NCBI GenBank assembly: GCA_024398095.1
Contig: JAKSJK010000002.1
Span: 1 to 64,000 of the forward strand
DNA length: 64,000 bases
Direction: 5' to 3'
DNA from: Bacteroidales bacterium
GTDB lineage: Bacteria > Bacteroidota > Bacteroidia > Bacteroidales > UBA932
Of the stretch, positions 8,092-15,346 are shown piece by piece; positions within the stretch are counted from its first letter, which is position 1, and every line of letters starts with the position of its first letter. The translations under genes were made by a program, and so were the position numbers. The notes under the pieces are model-generated. The model had not been told where the DNA came from and did no database searches. It worked only from the letters and a program-made list of their open reading frames with translations.

Positions 8092-10536
8092 ATGAAAAAG
8101 ATTTTTGCTATTCTTTCGATGGCTGTTGCCATTTTCGCTTCCTGCAGAAAGGAAATAGAGAATCCTGTCGTTTTCGGAAAGGTGGAAAAGACCTTCACGG
8201 CATCCCTCTGTGACACCAAGGCTACACTCGAAGGTGTCAAGGTAACATGGCAGGAGAACGATGAGATCGCCGTCTATGATGGCTACGATGTAAACAGGTT
8301 CAGTTTGAAGTCTTGCAACGGAAATTCTGCGGAGTTTGTGGGTATGGTCGATGCCGAGGCAACCTCATTCCAAGCTGTATACCCATATTCTGCGGCTTCC
8401 CAGGCATTCCCGGCAGCCGGCAGGATCTCATTTGCCCTGCCAGCGGAGCAGGTTGTAGATGCCAATGGGGTTTCTCCAGAGGCTCTTGTATGCATTGCAG
8501 AGGATTCGGATGGAACCTTCGCATTCAAAAATGTGGTTTCACTGGTGAAACTCAACATTGAAGACTCTGACATAAAGGCAATTGAAATCGAGGGTTTTGA
8601 CAATGAAATGATCGCAGGTGTTTCTTCCGCAGAGGTCGGTGGATCTGCAGACGCTGGTTCTGTCAAGACCGTAACCATCAAGCCGTCATCCGGAACGTTC
8701 ACTCCTGGCGATGTCTACTTCTCTATTCTGCCGACAACATTTGCCAGCGGGTTCAGACTGTCTCTCGTTCTTGAGGACGGAAAGAATCTCATCCAGACAA
8801 CCAAGTCTGCAGAATTCAGGCAGGGATGCATCAGGGCCCTCAATACCGCAGGAGCAACCAAGATCCCTTTTGTGATCCGCAATGCTGAAGATATGAGGAA
8901 TTTTGCAAAGAATGCCGGGGTATATACCGCCAGTGATGTTGTCAAGGTGGCAGCAGATTTCGATCTGGGCGATGCCAACTGGACTCCTATTGCTTTCAAA
9001 TGTACTCTCGACGGCCAGGGACACAAGATTTCCGGAATCAAGATCGCTGCCGGCGGCCGTGTCGGCTTCATCGGCAATATGCCTGCAGGTGCTGTGCTCA
9101 AGAACATCGTACTCGGTTCTGTCGACGGTGTCACTTATGATGGTGTGTCAAATGTTACTTATACAGGCACTGCTGCCGGCTATCAGGGTGGCGTGGTTTC
9201 GGATCTTCAGGGAACGCTGGAGAACGTAAAGAGTTTCATCGCAGTGAACCACTCTGCCAATGATTCCGGGAACCGTATCGGAGGCCTTGTGGGCTGTATC
9301 GAGACCAGCGGCAAGATGATCGGATGCGAATTCGCAGGGACAGTGACTCTGGGTAACAATACAGGTGCCAACACCCACATGGCAGGCGGTCTTGCAGGTC
9401 GTATGCACAATAACATAGTAAACGGAGAGACTGTCAAGGATTGTTCATTTACCGGCACGGTGACAAACAGTGACGCAAAGATGGAGGCCGTTGGTGGCTT
9501 CGTAGGCATCATGCAGGGCGGCAGCATAGTGGATGGAATCTCGGAAGGAACCGTCAACATGAACGTCAACGCGTATTCAGCATATGCCGGTGGCGTTGTG
9601 GGCTTCTATCAGAGCTATGCTTCGTACACATCCCTGGTTTCCGGCTGTGTGAATTCTACCGTTATAGGAGGTGTCCAGAGACTTATCGCCCAGGCTGGTA
9701 TCGTTGCATATGTGCAGCGCGGTGCTTCCGGTCCGCTCACAATTGACGGTTGCACCAACAATGCGGATATAAAGGTTCAGACCGCTCCTACCGCTCTGTT
9801 ATGTATGGGTGGCATCATCGGACTTACCCAGGATGTCAACGGCGATGTACTAAAGGTTAAGCTTGCAGTTACAAACAACATCAACAACGGAAAGGTGGAA
9901 GTAACTCCATCGTCTACAAATGTTGAACTCCGTGTCGGTGGCATCGCAGGTTACCTCACCGGCACCCAGGCTTTCGAGATCAGTGGCAATACCAATAACG
10001 GTGCTGTGACAACGGTCGGTAGAAGCATCTCTGCCGGAGGTATCGTGGCGCGTCTTGCCGCTCCAGGCACCATCATGAACGGTAATACCAACAATGGCAC
10101 CGTAACAGTTACTTCTGCGAACCAGTGGAATCCGGTAGGAGGTATCGTTGGTTATGCTACGAAGAACCTTACGGTTACCGATGGCATCAACAAAGGTAAT
10201 GTCGTGATTTCCAGCTCTGTCGCTTCAGATAATTATGCGGCTGGAATAATAGGTCAGTTCGTCGGTAGCAGCGACACAAATAATCGCTTTGCGTTGAATA
10301 TAAATGGCGGAAAGAGTACCGGGGCCATCAGCAGCCCTGGCCGTGCCGGTGTCATATTCTCTGCTCTCGGTGGCGGTACTTACGTAAACTGCAGCCTTAG
10401 CAATGTCGGCGTGGGTGGTTCCAAGAATGGAATTGCTGTTACAGCTGAGAATTATGGCTCACATCTTTGGAGCTATAGCAACAATACCTACCATGCGATC
10501 ACAGGTGCTGCGACCTGTTTCTATGTGGCTGATTAG
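8092..10536 (+). CDS. fimbrillin-like lipoprotein with GLUG-type repeats (paralogue 2)
   Basis: Reading from the ATG at 8092 gives 814 residues and a compact lipoprotein signal ending at Cys18 (FASC); an ATG two codons earlier (8086) is possible. The layout matches the protein at 5392-7902: fimbrillin-like N-terminal part ('VTWQENDEIAVYDGYDVNRF'), then a repeat region with identical landmarks ('TYTGTAAGYQGGVVSDLQGTLENVKSFIAVNH', 'GGFVGIMQGG', 'SGCVNSTVI', 'VASDNYAAG', 'GQFVGSSDTNNR', 'ISSPGRAGVIFSALGGGTYVNC') and the same ending 'GSHLWSYSNNTYHA...CFYVAD'. The N-terminal third has diverged much more than the last 400 residues. It is probably a surface adhesin or fimbrial subunit. A strong terminator follows. 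Confidence 0.78.
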   Translation: MKKIFAILSMAVAIFASCRKEIENPVVFGKVEKTFTASLCDTKATLEGVKVTWQENDEIAVYDGYDVNRFSLKSCNGNSAEFVGMVDAEATSFQAVYPYSAASQAFPAAGRISFALPAEQVVDANGVSPEALVCIAEDSDGTFAFKNVVSLVKLNIEDSDIKAIEIEGFDNEMIAGVSSAEVGGSADAGSVKTVTIKPSSGTFTPGDVYFSILPTTFASGFRLSLVLEDGKNLIQTTKSAEFRQGCIRALNTAGATKIPFVIRNAEDMRNFAKNAGVYTASDVVKVAADFDLGDANWTPIAFKCTLDGQGHKISGIKIAAGGRVGFIGNMPAGAVLKNIVLGSVDGVTYDGVSNVTYTGTAAGYQGGVVSDLQGTLENVKSFIAVNHSANDSGNRIGGLVGCIETSGKMIGCEFAGTVTLGNNTGANTHMAGGLAGRMHNNIVNGETVKDCSFTGTVTNSDAKMEAVGGFVGIMQGGSIVDGISEGTVNMNVNAYSAYAGGVVGFYQSYASYTSLVSGCVNSTVIGGVQRLIAQAGIVAYVQRGASGPLTIDGCTNNADIKVQTAPTALLCMGGIIGLTQDVNGDVLKVKLAVTNNINNGKVEVTPSSTNVELRVGGIAGYLTGTQAFEISGNTNNGAVTTVGRSISAGGIVARLAAPGTIMNGNTNNGTVTVTSANQWNPVGGIVGYATKNLTVTDGINKGNVVISSSVASDNYAAGIIGQFVGSSDTNNRFALNINGGKSTGAISSPGRAGVIFSALGGGTYVNCSLSNVGVGGSKNGIAVTAENYGSHLWSYSNNTYHAITGAATCFYVAD

Positions 10537-10563
10537 TAAGTTTGTGGTTTGATAATGTGTGTG

Positions 10564-10596
10564 GGAGGTCGACCGTCCGGTCGACCTCCTTTATTT
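10564..10596 (+). terminator. intrinsic terminator of the SusCD/fimbrillin locus
   Basis: A perfect 10-base-pair inverted repeat, GGAGGTCGAC (10564-10573) and GTCGACCTCC (10580-10589), around a 6-base loop, followed by a T-rich run. It lies between the stop of the second fimbrillin-like gene (10536) and the end of convergent tadA (10607), so it can separate the two convergent units. Confidence 0.85.
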
Positions 10597-10606
10597 CTGT
10601 GGCTCC

Positions 10607-11044
10607 CTACCTTTTATTCCGGAAGAAGTCGCTTACCAGCTCGCCGCAAACATCGGCGAGGACTCCGCTGGTCACCTCGGTCTTGGGATGGAGAAGAGAA
10701 GGGGAGAATCGCGTGTAGCCGCGCTTTGGATCGGGCGCCCCATAGACTATGCGGCTGATCTGGGCCCAGGCGAGTGCTGCGGCGCACATAGGACAGGGTT
10801 CTACGGTTACATAGATTGTGCAGCCGGTCAGATACTTGCCGCCGATGGCGTTGGTGGCGGCGGTCAGGGACAGCATCTCTGCGTGGGCGGTCGGGTCATT
10901 CAGCATCTCGGTCATATTGTGGCCGCGGGCGATGATCTGTCCGTTGCAGGTGATGACCGCGCCGATAGGTACCTCATCCTCCTCGGCTGCCATGCGCGCC
11001 TCCTTAAGCGCTTCCAGCATGAATCTGTTGTCCTCTGCACTCAT
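10607..11044 (-). CDS. tadA: tRNA-specific adenosine deaminase
   Basis: 145 residues, typical for TadA. It deaminates A34 to inosine in tRNA-Arg(ACG), letting the tRNA read CGU, CGC and CGA. Zinc-site residues are in place: HAE at 54-56 (His54, catalytic Glu56) and PCPMC at 83-87 (Cys84, Cys87). The tail 'KRGYTRF' agrees with TadA rather than free-base deaminases. The start lies 4 bases after the stop of the upstream metal exporter, so these are probably cotranscribed. Its expected substrate, tRNA-Arg(ACG), is also in this window at 35781-35854. Confidence 0.95.
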   Translation of the reverse strand: MSAEDNRFMLEALKEARMAAEEDEVPIGAVITCNGQIIARGHNMTEMLNDPTAHAEMLSLTAATNAIGGKYLTGCTIYVTVEPCPMCAAALAWAQISRIVYGAPDPKRGYTRFSPSLLHPKTEVTSGVLADVCGELVSDFFRNKR

Positions 11045-11048
11045 ATAT

Positions 11049-12284
11049 TTATAACATTGAAATAATACCCCAGCTTGCGAAACCGACTGCCAGGGCGACG
11101 GCGCAGTTGATCGCCTTAGCCTTTACGAAACTGAGCTTGCTCTCAGCCAGAAGAGGAATCGAAGCGTGGCCGTCCTGGGAGATGCTGCTCGCCAGAAGGA
11201 CAGGGAAGAATTCCATCCAATTCAGCTCAGGACTGGCGAGATAAAGCGCGAACAGGGTCACGAACACCAGATGCGGACCGGACTCCGGGATGATGCCCAC
11301 GAGGGTTGCAATCACGATCATCAGTGCGGTGATGCCCTTATGCGCGGTAATCCAGGAAGCAATATCCACAAACTGCAGTACGACACCGATTACAGCCAGG
11401 ACTCCGAAAGTCCAGAGAAAAATGCTGGCCAGATGTTTCTTGATTACATGGTTCCACAGGTGCTGCTCCACAAAATGGTCCGAGCCGAAGATAAGTACTG
11501 CCAGCACGATGACGCTCAGGATTGCAAAGAAGACATTCATCCAATCCTCGCTCAGAAGGTTGATTCCCGCCACTTCGAAATTATGCTCCTCTGCTGCGGC
11601 TTCGTGGTGATGGTGGCAACATTCCTCGTGGCACTCTGCGCCAGGCGCGGCAACCCCGTGTTCGTGTTCATGCTCGAGCAGGCCACCGGCGAGGGCGCCG
11701 ATGAAGACCGCCACTCCGATGAACATGACGATTCTCTTCCATCCGTAATGCCTTTTCCCGTGATGATGTCCGTGGGCCTCGGTGTGATCGTGGGACTCCT
11801 CCTCGTCGCAGCCATGGATCTCGAAGCCGTCTTCGCAGTGCATGTGGTCCCCGCAGTCCAGATGGCTCTCCTTGCTGCAATGGTGGCTGTGACGGCGGTC
11901 ATGTATGAAATCCACGAGCAGGCCCACCGCAATCGCCAGCGCGAAGAGGATGACCATCAGCATCAGGGCCTTGTCCGGGAACATGGCGAGCATCACGAAC
12001 GCCTCGTCGCCGGAAGATGCGATGAGCATTGCGATCAGGGCACCGAAACTCATCATCCTGTGGGTGTAGAGGGATACGACGGCGAAGCCTCCCATGCATC
12101 CGGGAACGATCCCCAGGAAGGAACCGATCACAATCTGGCCGAAGCGGCTGCGCCTCAGTCCGGCGAAAAATGCACCTTTGGATTCAATGTTGAAGGACTC
12201 GATCATCATCATCATGACGACAACGAGTCCTGTTATAAGTATCGAATTTATGAGCGCTTCAAAAAGCGCGTGAAGAATTTCCAT
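11049..12284 (-). CDS. putative 10-TM heavy-metal exporter with His/Cys-rich loops (ArsP_2-type)
   Basis: 411 residues. Hydrophobic segments occur at about 10-28, 48-72, 80-100, 105-126, 183-203 and several more after 250, matching the 'putative 10TM heavy-metal exporter' family, whose members are annotated as manganese or arsenic efflux proteins. Conserved-looking segments are 'GIVPGCMGGFAVVSLYTHR' and 'ASSGDEAF', mirrored later by 'GIIPESGPH' and 'ASSISQDGHASIPL'. Two hydrophilic loops, residues ~128-179 and ~204-234, are packed with His, Cys, Asp and Glu, suggesting metal binding. It follows the DUF1573 gene by 3 bases and precedes tadA by 4. The metal is unproven. Confidence 0.8.
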   Translation of the reverse strand: MEILHALFEALINSILITGLVVVMMMMIESFNIESKGAFFAGLRRSRFGQIVIGSFLGIVPGCMGGFAVVSLYTHRMMSFGALIAMLIASSGDEAFVMLAMFPDKALMLMVILFALAIAVGLLVDFIHDRRHSHHCSKESHLDCGDHMHCEDGFEIHGCDEEESHDHTEAHGHHHGKRHYGWKRIVMFIGVAVFIGALAGGLLEHEHEHGVAAPGAECHEECCHHHHEAAAEEHNFEVAGINLLSEDWMNVFFAILSVIVLAVLIFGSDHFVEQHLWNHVIKKHLASIFLWTFGVLAVIGVVLQFVDIASWITAHKGITALMIVIATLVGIIPESGPHLVFVTLFALYLASPELNWMEFFPVLLASSISQDGHASIPLLAESKLSFVKAKAINCAVALAVGFASWGIISML

Positions 12285-12287
12285 AGG

Positions 12288-13370
12288 CTATTCTATGACT
12301 CCTGTCACAAAGAGGTTAACGACAGGTCTGAGTGGTGAGTTTGTTGTCAGGGTTACTACGATGAGCACCTCTCCGGAAGGCATCCCGGCGGTGTCCAGTT
12401 TCATTTTCACAATGCTTTTGCCGGATGCGGCCAGATCCTTGACCTCGCTGCAGGAAAGTTTCGGATTGTCGCTGTCGACCTTGTAGACCTTCAGTGTGCT
12501 CTTGCCTGCGTTGGTCAGTTCGAACTTCACATCTACAGGCGTTCCGGCCTTCACTTTGCTGAAGTTAAAGGTGCTGGAAGCGAACATAGGCCTCGGTGCA
12601 TTCAGCTTTTCTTCTTTGCTTACACTGTCGAAATTCTCCTTTGTAGAGGCGTTGACGGTAATCTTCCCGGCCTTCTTTCCGTCTGCGATCAGCTCGAAGG
12701 TGTATGAGTTGAAACCCCAGCGGCTCTTGTCAGCGGTCAGGGTCCAATTCACATCTTCGGTGCTCTTTGGGGCGATGGTCAGACTCTGCTTTGACAGGGT
12801 GAGCCCTTCGGAAATATTGCTGAAGGTGACTTTGACGCTCTTCGAGGACAGGTTTGCGATGGTCAGTGCGTCGCTTTTCTGCCTGCCTTGCTCAAGGCTG
12901 CCGGCTGCAATTGTGGCATTGCGGACTCCGAGTGGTCCCATCTTAAGGGCATATATGTCGTTGAGTGTCTGTTTTTTCTGGTGCGCCACTCCTCTGAATC
13001 GCAGGGTTATGGGCTTTTTGTAGTCAGACACATAGACCATCAGGGTCTTGTCGAACGGATACGGTCCCTCGTCGTTGGTATAAGTCGCCTTGACCACGCC
13101 TGTTTCGCCCGGTCTGATAGGCTGCTTGGTCCAATCGACATCGGTGCATCCGCAGCTTGAGTTGACGCTGTAGATGGCTATCGGCTTGTCGCTTATGTTT
13201 TTGAGAGTGAAAGTGCACTTGAGAGGACCGTCGCTCAGCAGCACATCCCCGAAGTTGTGGGTTGTGCTGTCGAATTCGACTACTCCTCCGAATTTCTCCT
13301 GCGCATTGAGGCTGAATGCTGCCATCAGGACAGCCGCCGCACATAGCATATATTTCTTTATCCCTTTCAT
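12288..13370 (-). CDS. secreted DUF1573 protein
   Basis: 360 residues with an N-terminal signal peptide (cleavage likely near residue 23, after LNA) and no lipobox. DUF1573 (Ig-like beta-sandwich) is recognisable in 'TTHNFGDVLLSDGPLKCTFTLKNISDKPIAIYSVNSSCGCT', with the characteristic CGCT followed by 'PIRPGETGVVKATYTN'. Two further related repeats appear at ~140-230 ('LTIANLSSKSVKVTFSNIS') and ~260-360 ('FNFSKVKAGTPVDVKFELTNAGKSTL'). Function of the family is unknown; probably a periplasmic or envelope protein. It is first in a probable three-gene unit with the metal exporter and tadA. Confidence 0.88.
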   Translation of the reverse strand: MKGIKKYMLCAAAVLMAAFSLNAQEKFGGVVEFDSTTHNFGDVLLSDGPLKCTFTLKNISDKPIAIYSVNSSCGCTDVDWTKQPIRPGETGVVKATYTNDEGPYPFDKTLMVYVSDYKKPITLRFRGVAHQKKQTLNDIYALKMGPLGVRNATIAAGSLEQGRQKSDALTIANLSSKSVKVTFSNISEGLTLSKQSLTIAPKSTEDVNWTLTADKSRWGFNSYTFELIADGKKAGKITVNASTKENFDSVSKEEKLNAPRPMFASSTFNFSKVKAGTPVDVKFELTNAGKSTLKVYKVDSDNPKLSCSEVKDLAASGKSIVKMKLDTAGMPSGEVLIVVTLTTNSPLRPVVNLFVTGVIE

Positions 13371-13379
13371 ATATTACTG

Positions 13380-13413
13380 CAAAGATACGCTTTTGACCTT
13401 TGATATTTCCAAA
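13380..13413 (-). promoter_or_regulatory. probable promoter of the DUF1573-exporter-tadA unit
   Basis: On the minus strand a perfect TAnnTTTG -7 element (TATCTTTG, plus coordinates 13380-13387) lies 9 bases upstream of the start codon. A TTTG lies at 13410-13413, giving a rather long 22-base spacer. The expected transcript start would leave only a few bases of leader. Confidence 0.5.
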
Positions 13414-13429
13414 TTATCTTCTAAATTTG
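13399..13429 (+). promoter_or_regulatory. Bacteroidota-type promoter of the ferredoxin gene
   Basis: TTTG at 13399-13402, a 19-base spacer and TAAATTTG at 13422-13429 match the Bacteroidota primary sigma consensus (TTTG / TAnnTTTG). The start codon follows at 13452. The element overlaps the divergent promoter of the DUF1573 gene. Confidence 0.72.
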
Positions 13430-13451
13430 TGCCATATTAAAACTTTAAATC

Positions 13452-13622
13452 ATGGCATACAAAATTTCAGAAGACTGTGTAGCTTGTGGTACTTGCCAGG
13501 GCGAGTGCCCATCAGGAGCTATTGTAGAGGGTGATATCTATTCAATCAACCCAGATGTCTGCATCGATTGCGGTACTTGCGCAGATGCATGCCCTATGGG
13601 TGCTATTTCACCAGCTGAATAA
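13452..13622 (+). CDS. 2[4Fe-4S] ferredoxin
   Basis: A 56-residue clostridial-type ferredoxin, beginning MAYKISEDCVACGTC. Two canonical cluster motifs are visible: CVACGTCQGECP (residues 9-20) and CIDCGTCADACP (residues 37-48), each CxxCxxCxxxCP. It would carry low-potential electrons in the cytoplasm, for instance from the pyruvate:ferredoxin oxidoreductase encoded 5 kb away (18252-21776). It has its own promoter and its own terminator, so it is monocistronic. Confidence 0.95.
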   Translation: MAYKISEDCVACGTCQGECPSGAIVEGDIYSINPDVCIDCGTCADACPMGAISPAE

Positions 13623-13643
13623 TCTCACAGCAAAAGACTGCAA

Positions 13644-13667
13644 GCGGGCCGACGGTCCGCTTTTTTT
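13644..13667 (+). terminator. intrinsic terminator of the ferredoxin gene
   Basis: GCGGGCC (13644-13650) pairs with GGTCCGC (13654-13660) with one G-T wobble and a 3-base loop, followed by seven T. Confidence 0.85.
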
Positions 13668-13689
13668 GAATAATCAGTAATCAGAAGAT

Positions 13690-14697
13690 ATGAAAAAGCT
13701 CATTCTCGCAAGCCTCGCAGTGCTTTCTCTGCTGGCTTTCAGTATCAGTTCAAGTGCGCAGGAGCCTAAGACCAAGCTCCGTCCGAACCAGACCCTCAAG
13801 CTTTATCCTCAGGGCCAGAATGTGAATGTCGGCCTTCCTGAGGCTGGCGGTCCTATCGAGTCCAACGGCCTCAGCGGTGACGAGACTCTTTCTGAAACCG
13901 GCAACCTCGGCAATATCAATGACGATGCACGCATCGATCTCTATTTCCCGAAGAAGCCTAATGGACAGATGGTCATTGTCTGCCCTGGCGGCGGCTACAA
14001 GTATGTGTCCAGCTTCAATGAGGGCGTATATGTGGCAGAATGGATGCTCGCAAGGGGTATCACCGTGTGTGTGGTGAAGTACCGTATGCCTAACAGCCAC
14101 TGGTGTGTGCCTCTGAATGATGTTCAGAATGCTTTCCGCTATTGCCGCGCCCATGCTGAGGAGTGGAAGGTGAAGCAGATCGGAGTGATGGGATTTTCTG
14201 CCGGCGGACATCTTGCTGCCAGCGCATCCAACCTTTTCACCGACCCTGTCACCCGTCCTGATTTCTCAGTGCTCGTTTATCCTGTGATTACAATTGAGAG
14301 ACCTCTCACTCACAATGGTACCCGTACCAACCTTATCGGAAAGGATGACATGTGGAACAGCCGCGACAAGTTCGTGGACGAGTATGAGCAGTCCCTCATG
14401 GAGTGGAGGAGCCTTCGTGAGGTGTTCTCTCTCCAGAATATGGTGTCCTCTCAGACCCCTCCTACCTACATCGTGCTCTGCCAGGACGACAAGACCGTTC
14501 CTGCCGAGAACAGTATGATGTACTACAACCAGCTTATCTCCAAGAAGGTGCCTGCAGAGATGCACATCTTCCCTACAGGCGGACACGGCTGGGGTTTCTC
14601 AGCTGAGAAGTATGTGGGCAAGGGCAATGACAAGTTCAGCTACGCACGCCCGTATTTCGAGCAGACCCTCGAGCGCTGGCTCATCTCTATCAGATAG
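13690..14697 (+). CDS. secreted alpha/beta-hydrolase (esterase / BD-FAE-like)
   Basis: 335 residues with a signal peptide (cleavage near residue 23, SSAQ). The alpha/beta-hydrolase core includes the oxyanion motif CPGGGY (98-103), nucleophile elbow GFSAGGH with Ser170, probable acid Asp266 or Asp267 in 'CQDDKTVP', and His299 in 'GGHGWG'. The region 'DLYFPKKPNGQMVIVCPGGGYKYVS...EGVYVAEWMLARGITVCVVKYRMP' is typical of carbohydrate esterases and BD-FAE/acetyl-xylan-esterase-like enzymes of Bacteroidota. The exact ester cleaved cannot be read. The stop overlaps the convergent LysR-like gene by 8 bases. Confidence 0.87.
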   Translation: MKKLILASLAVLSLLAFSISSSAQEPKTKLRPNQTLKLYPQGQNVNVGLPEAGGPIESNGLSGDETLSETGNLGNINDDARIDLYFPKKPNGQMVIVCPGGGYKYVSSFNEGVYVAEWMLARGITVCVVKYRMPNSHWCVPLNDVQNAFRYCRAHAEEWKVKQIGVMGFSAGGHLAASASNLFTDPVTRPDFSVLVYPVITIERPLTHNGTRTNLIGKDDMWNSRDKFVDEYEQSLMEWRSLREVFSLQNMVSSQTPPTYIVLCQDDKTVPAENSMMYYNQLISKKVPAEMHIFPTGGHGWGFSAEKYVGKGNDKFSYARPYFEQTLERWLISIR

Positions 14698-15199
14698 CAG
14701 TCAGGCGCTTCAGCAGTTTGTACAAGGCTGATAATTCGAAGGAGGCGGACGGACCCAGATTCAGGACGCCTCTTTCTTTTTTTATGTCCATGTCGACATA
14801 GTCTTGCGTGCCGGCGAGGCAGACGCTCACCCTGGCAGAGGGGCATACCTTATATATATAAGGCAGAAGTATGCCGGACACCCATGGCAGTTCGCTGGCC
14901 TGGGTGGCTATGCTGATTTCCTTGGTGGATCTGAGATCGTAGAAGTTTTGGAATACAATCTCAAGTTCTTCATAACTGTTTGTTATGCTTTCGGCGAAGT
15001 TTTTGAATACAATTCCCTCGTCCGTTAGTTTCAGGGAACCTCGGGCTCGGTCGAACAGACGCAGATTGTAGCTCTTCTCCAGCTCGGAGATATTTTGGCT
15101 TACAGCCGGTTGGGTGATATTCAGCAGTTTGGCGGTCTGGGTAAAGTTGCCTGTCTCTGCCGCTAGGAGGAAGATCCTGAGTCTGGTGTCGTCGATCAT
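14690..15199 (-). CDS. short LysR-type transcriptional regulator lacking most of the effector domain
   Basis: 169 residues. Residues 1-62 are a complete LysR winged helix-turn-helix ('DDTRLRIFLLAAETGNFTQTAKLLNITQPAVSQNISELEKSYNLRLFDR'). Residues ~65-90 form the linker helix, followed by one strand-helix unit of the effector domain ('EISIATQASELPWVSGILLPYIYKVCPSARVSV'). LysR proteins normally run to about 300 residues; here the second effector lobe is absent, and the downstream DNA is occupied by the convergent esterase gene. It may be a stable short regulator or a decayed full-length gene. It is divergent from the M16 peptidase gene. Confidence 0.85.
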   Translation of the reverse strand: MIDDTRLRIFLLAAETGNFTQTAKLLNITQPAVSQNISELEKSYNLRLFDRARGSLKLTDEGIVFKNFAESITNSYEELEIVFQNFYDLRSTKEISIATQASELPWVSGILLPYIYKVCPSARVSVCLAGTQDYVDMDIKKERGVLNLGPSASFELSALYKLLKRLTAI

Positions 15200-15219
15200 A
15201 TTCGGATTGATTATACTGA

Positions 15220-15227
15220 CAAATATA
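15220..15227 (-). promoter_or_regulatory. probable -7 element of the short LysR gene
   Basis: Minus-strand TATATTTG (TAnnTTTG) 20 bases upstream of the ATG. No clear TTTG at the -33 distance was found. The 147-base gap to the M16 peptidase gene also holds a near-match on the plus strand (TACCTTTA, 15252-15259). Confidence 0.4.
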
Positions 15228-15346
15228 AGTAAATGTTATGACAATAATGCGTACCTTTACGCCCGTAATGAAAAGGATGCACTTTTTCTGTAGCAAAATG
15301 GAAGTCGCTGCGTCTTATGTACACTGAAAATTCATAAACAGTATAT

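Noticed and set aside
6600..10500. Possible CRISPR or DNA-level tandem repeat array in the adhesin genes
   Set aside because: The repetition is at the protein level (GG-x-VG and NN-x-NNG units) with diverged DNA; there are no regular spacers.
11166..12338. A 390-codon + strand frame opposite the metal exporter
   Set aside because: Low-complexity His/Asp-rich translation that mirrors the exporter's own His-rich coding; no independent evidence.
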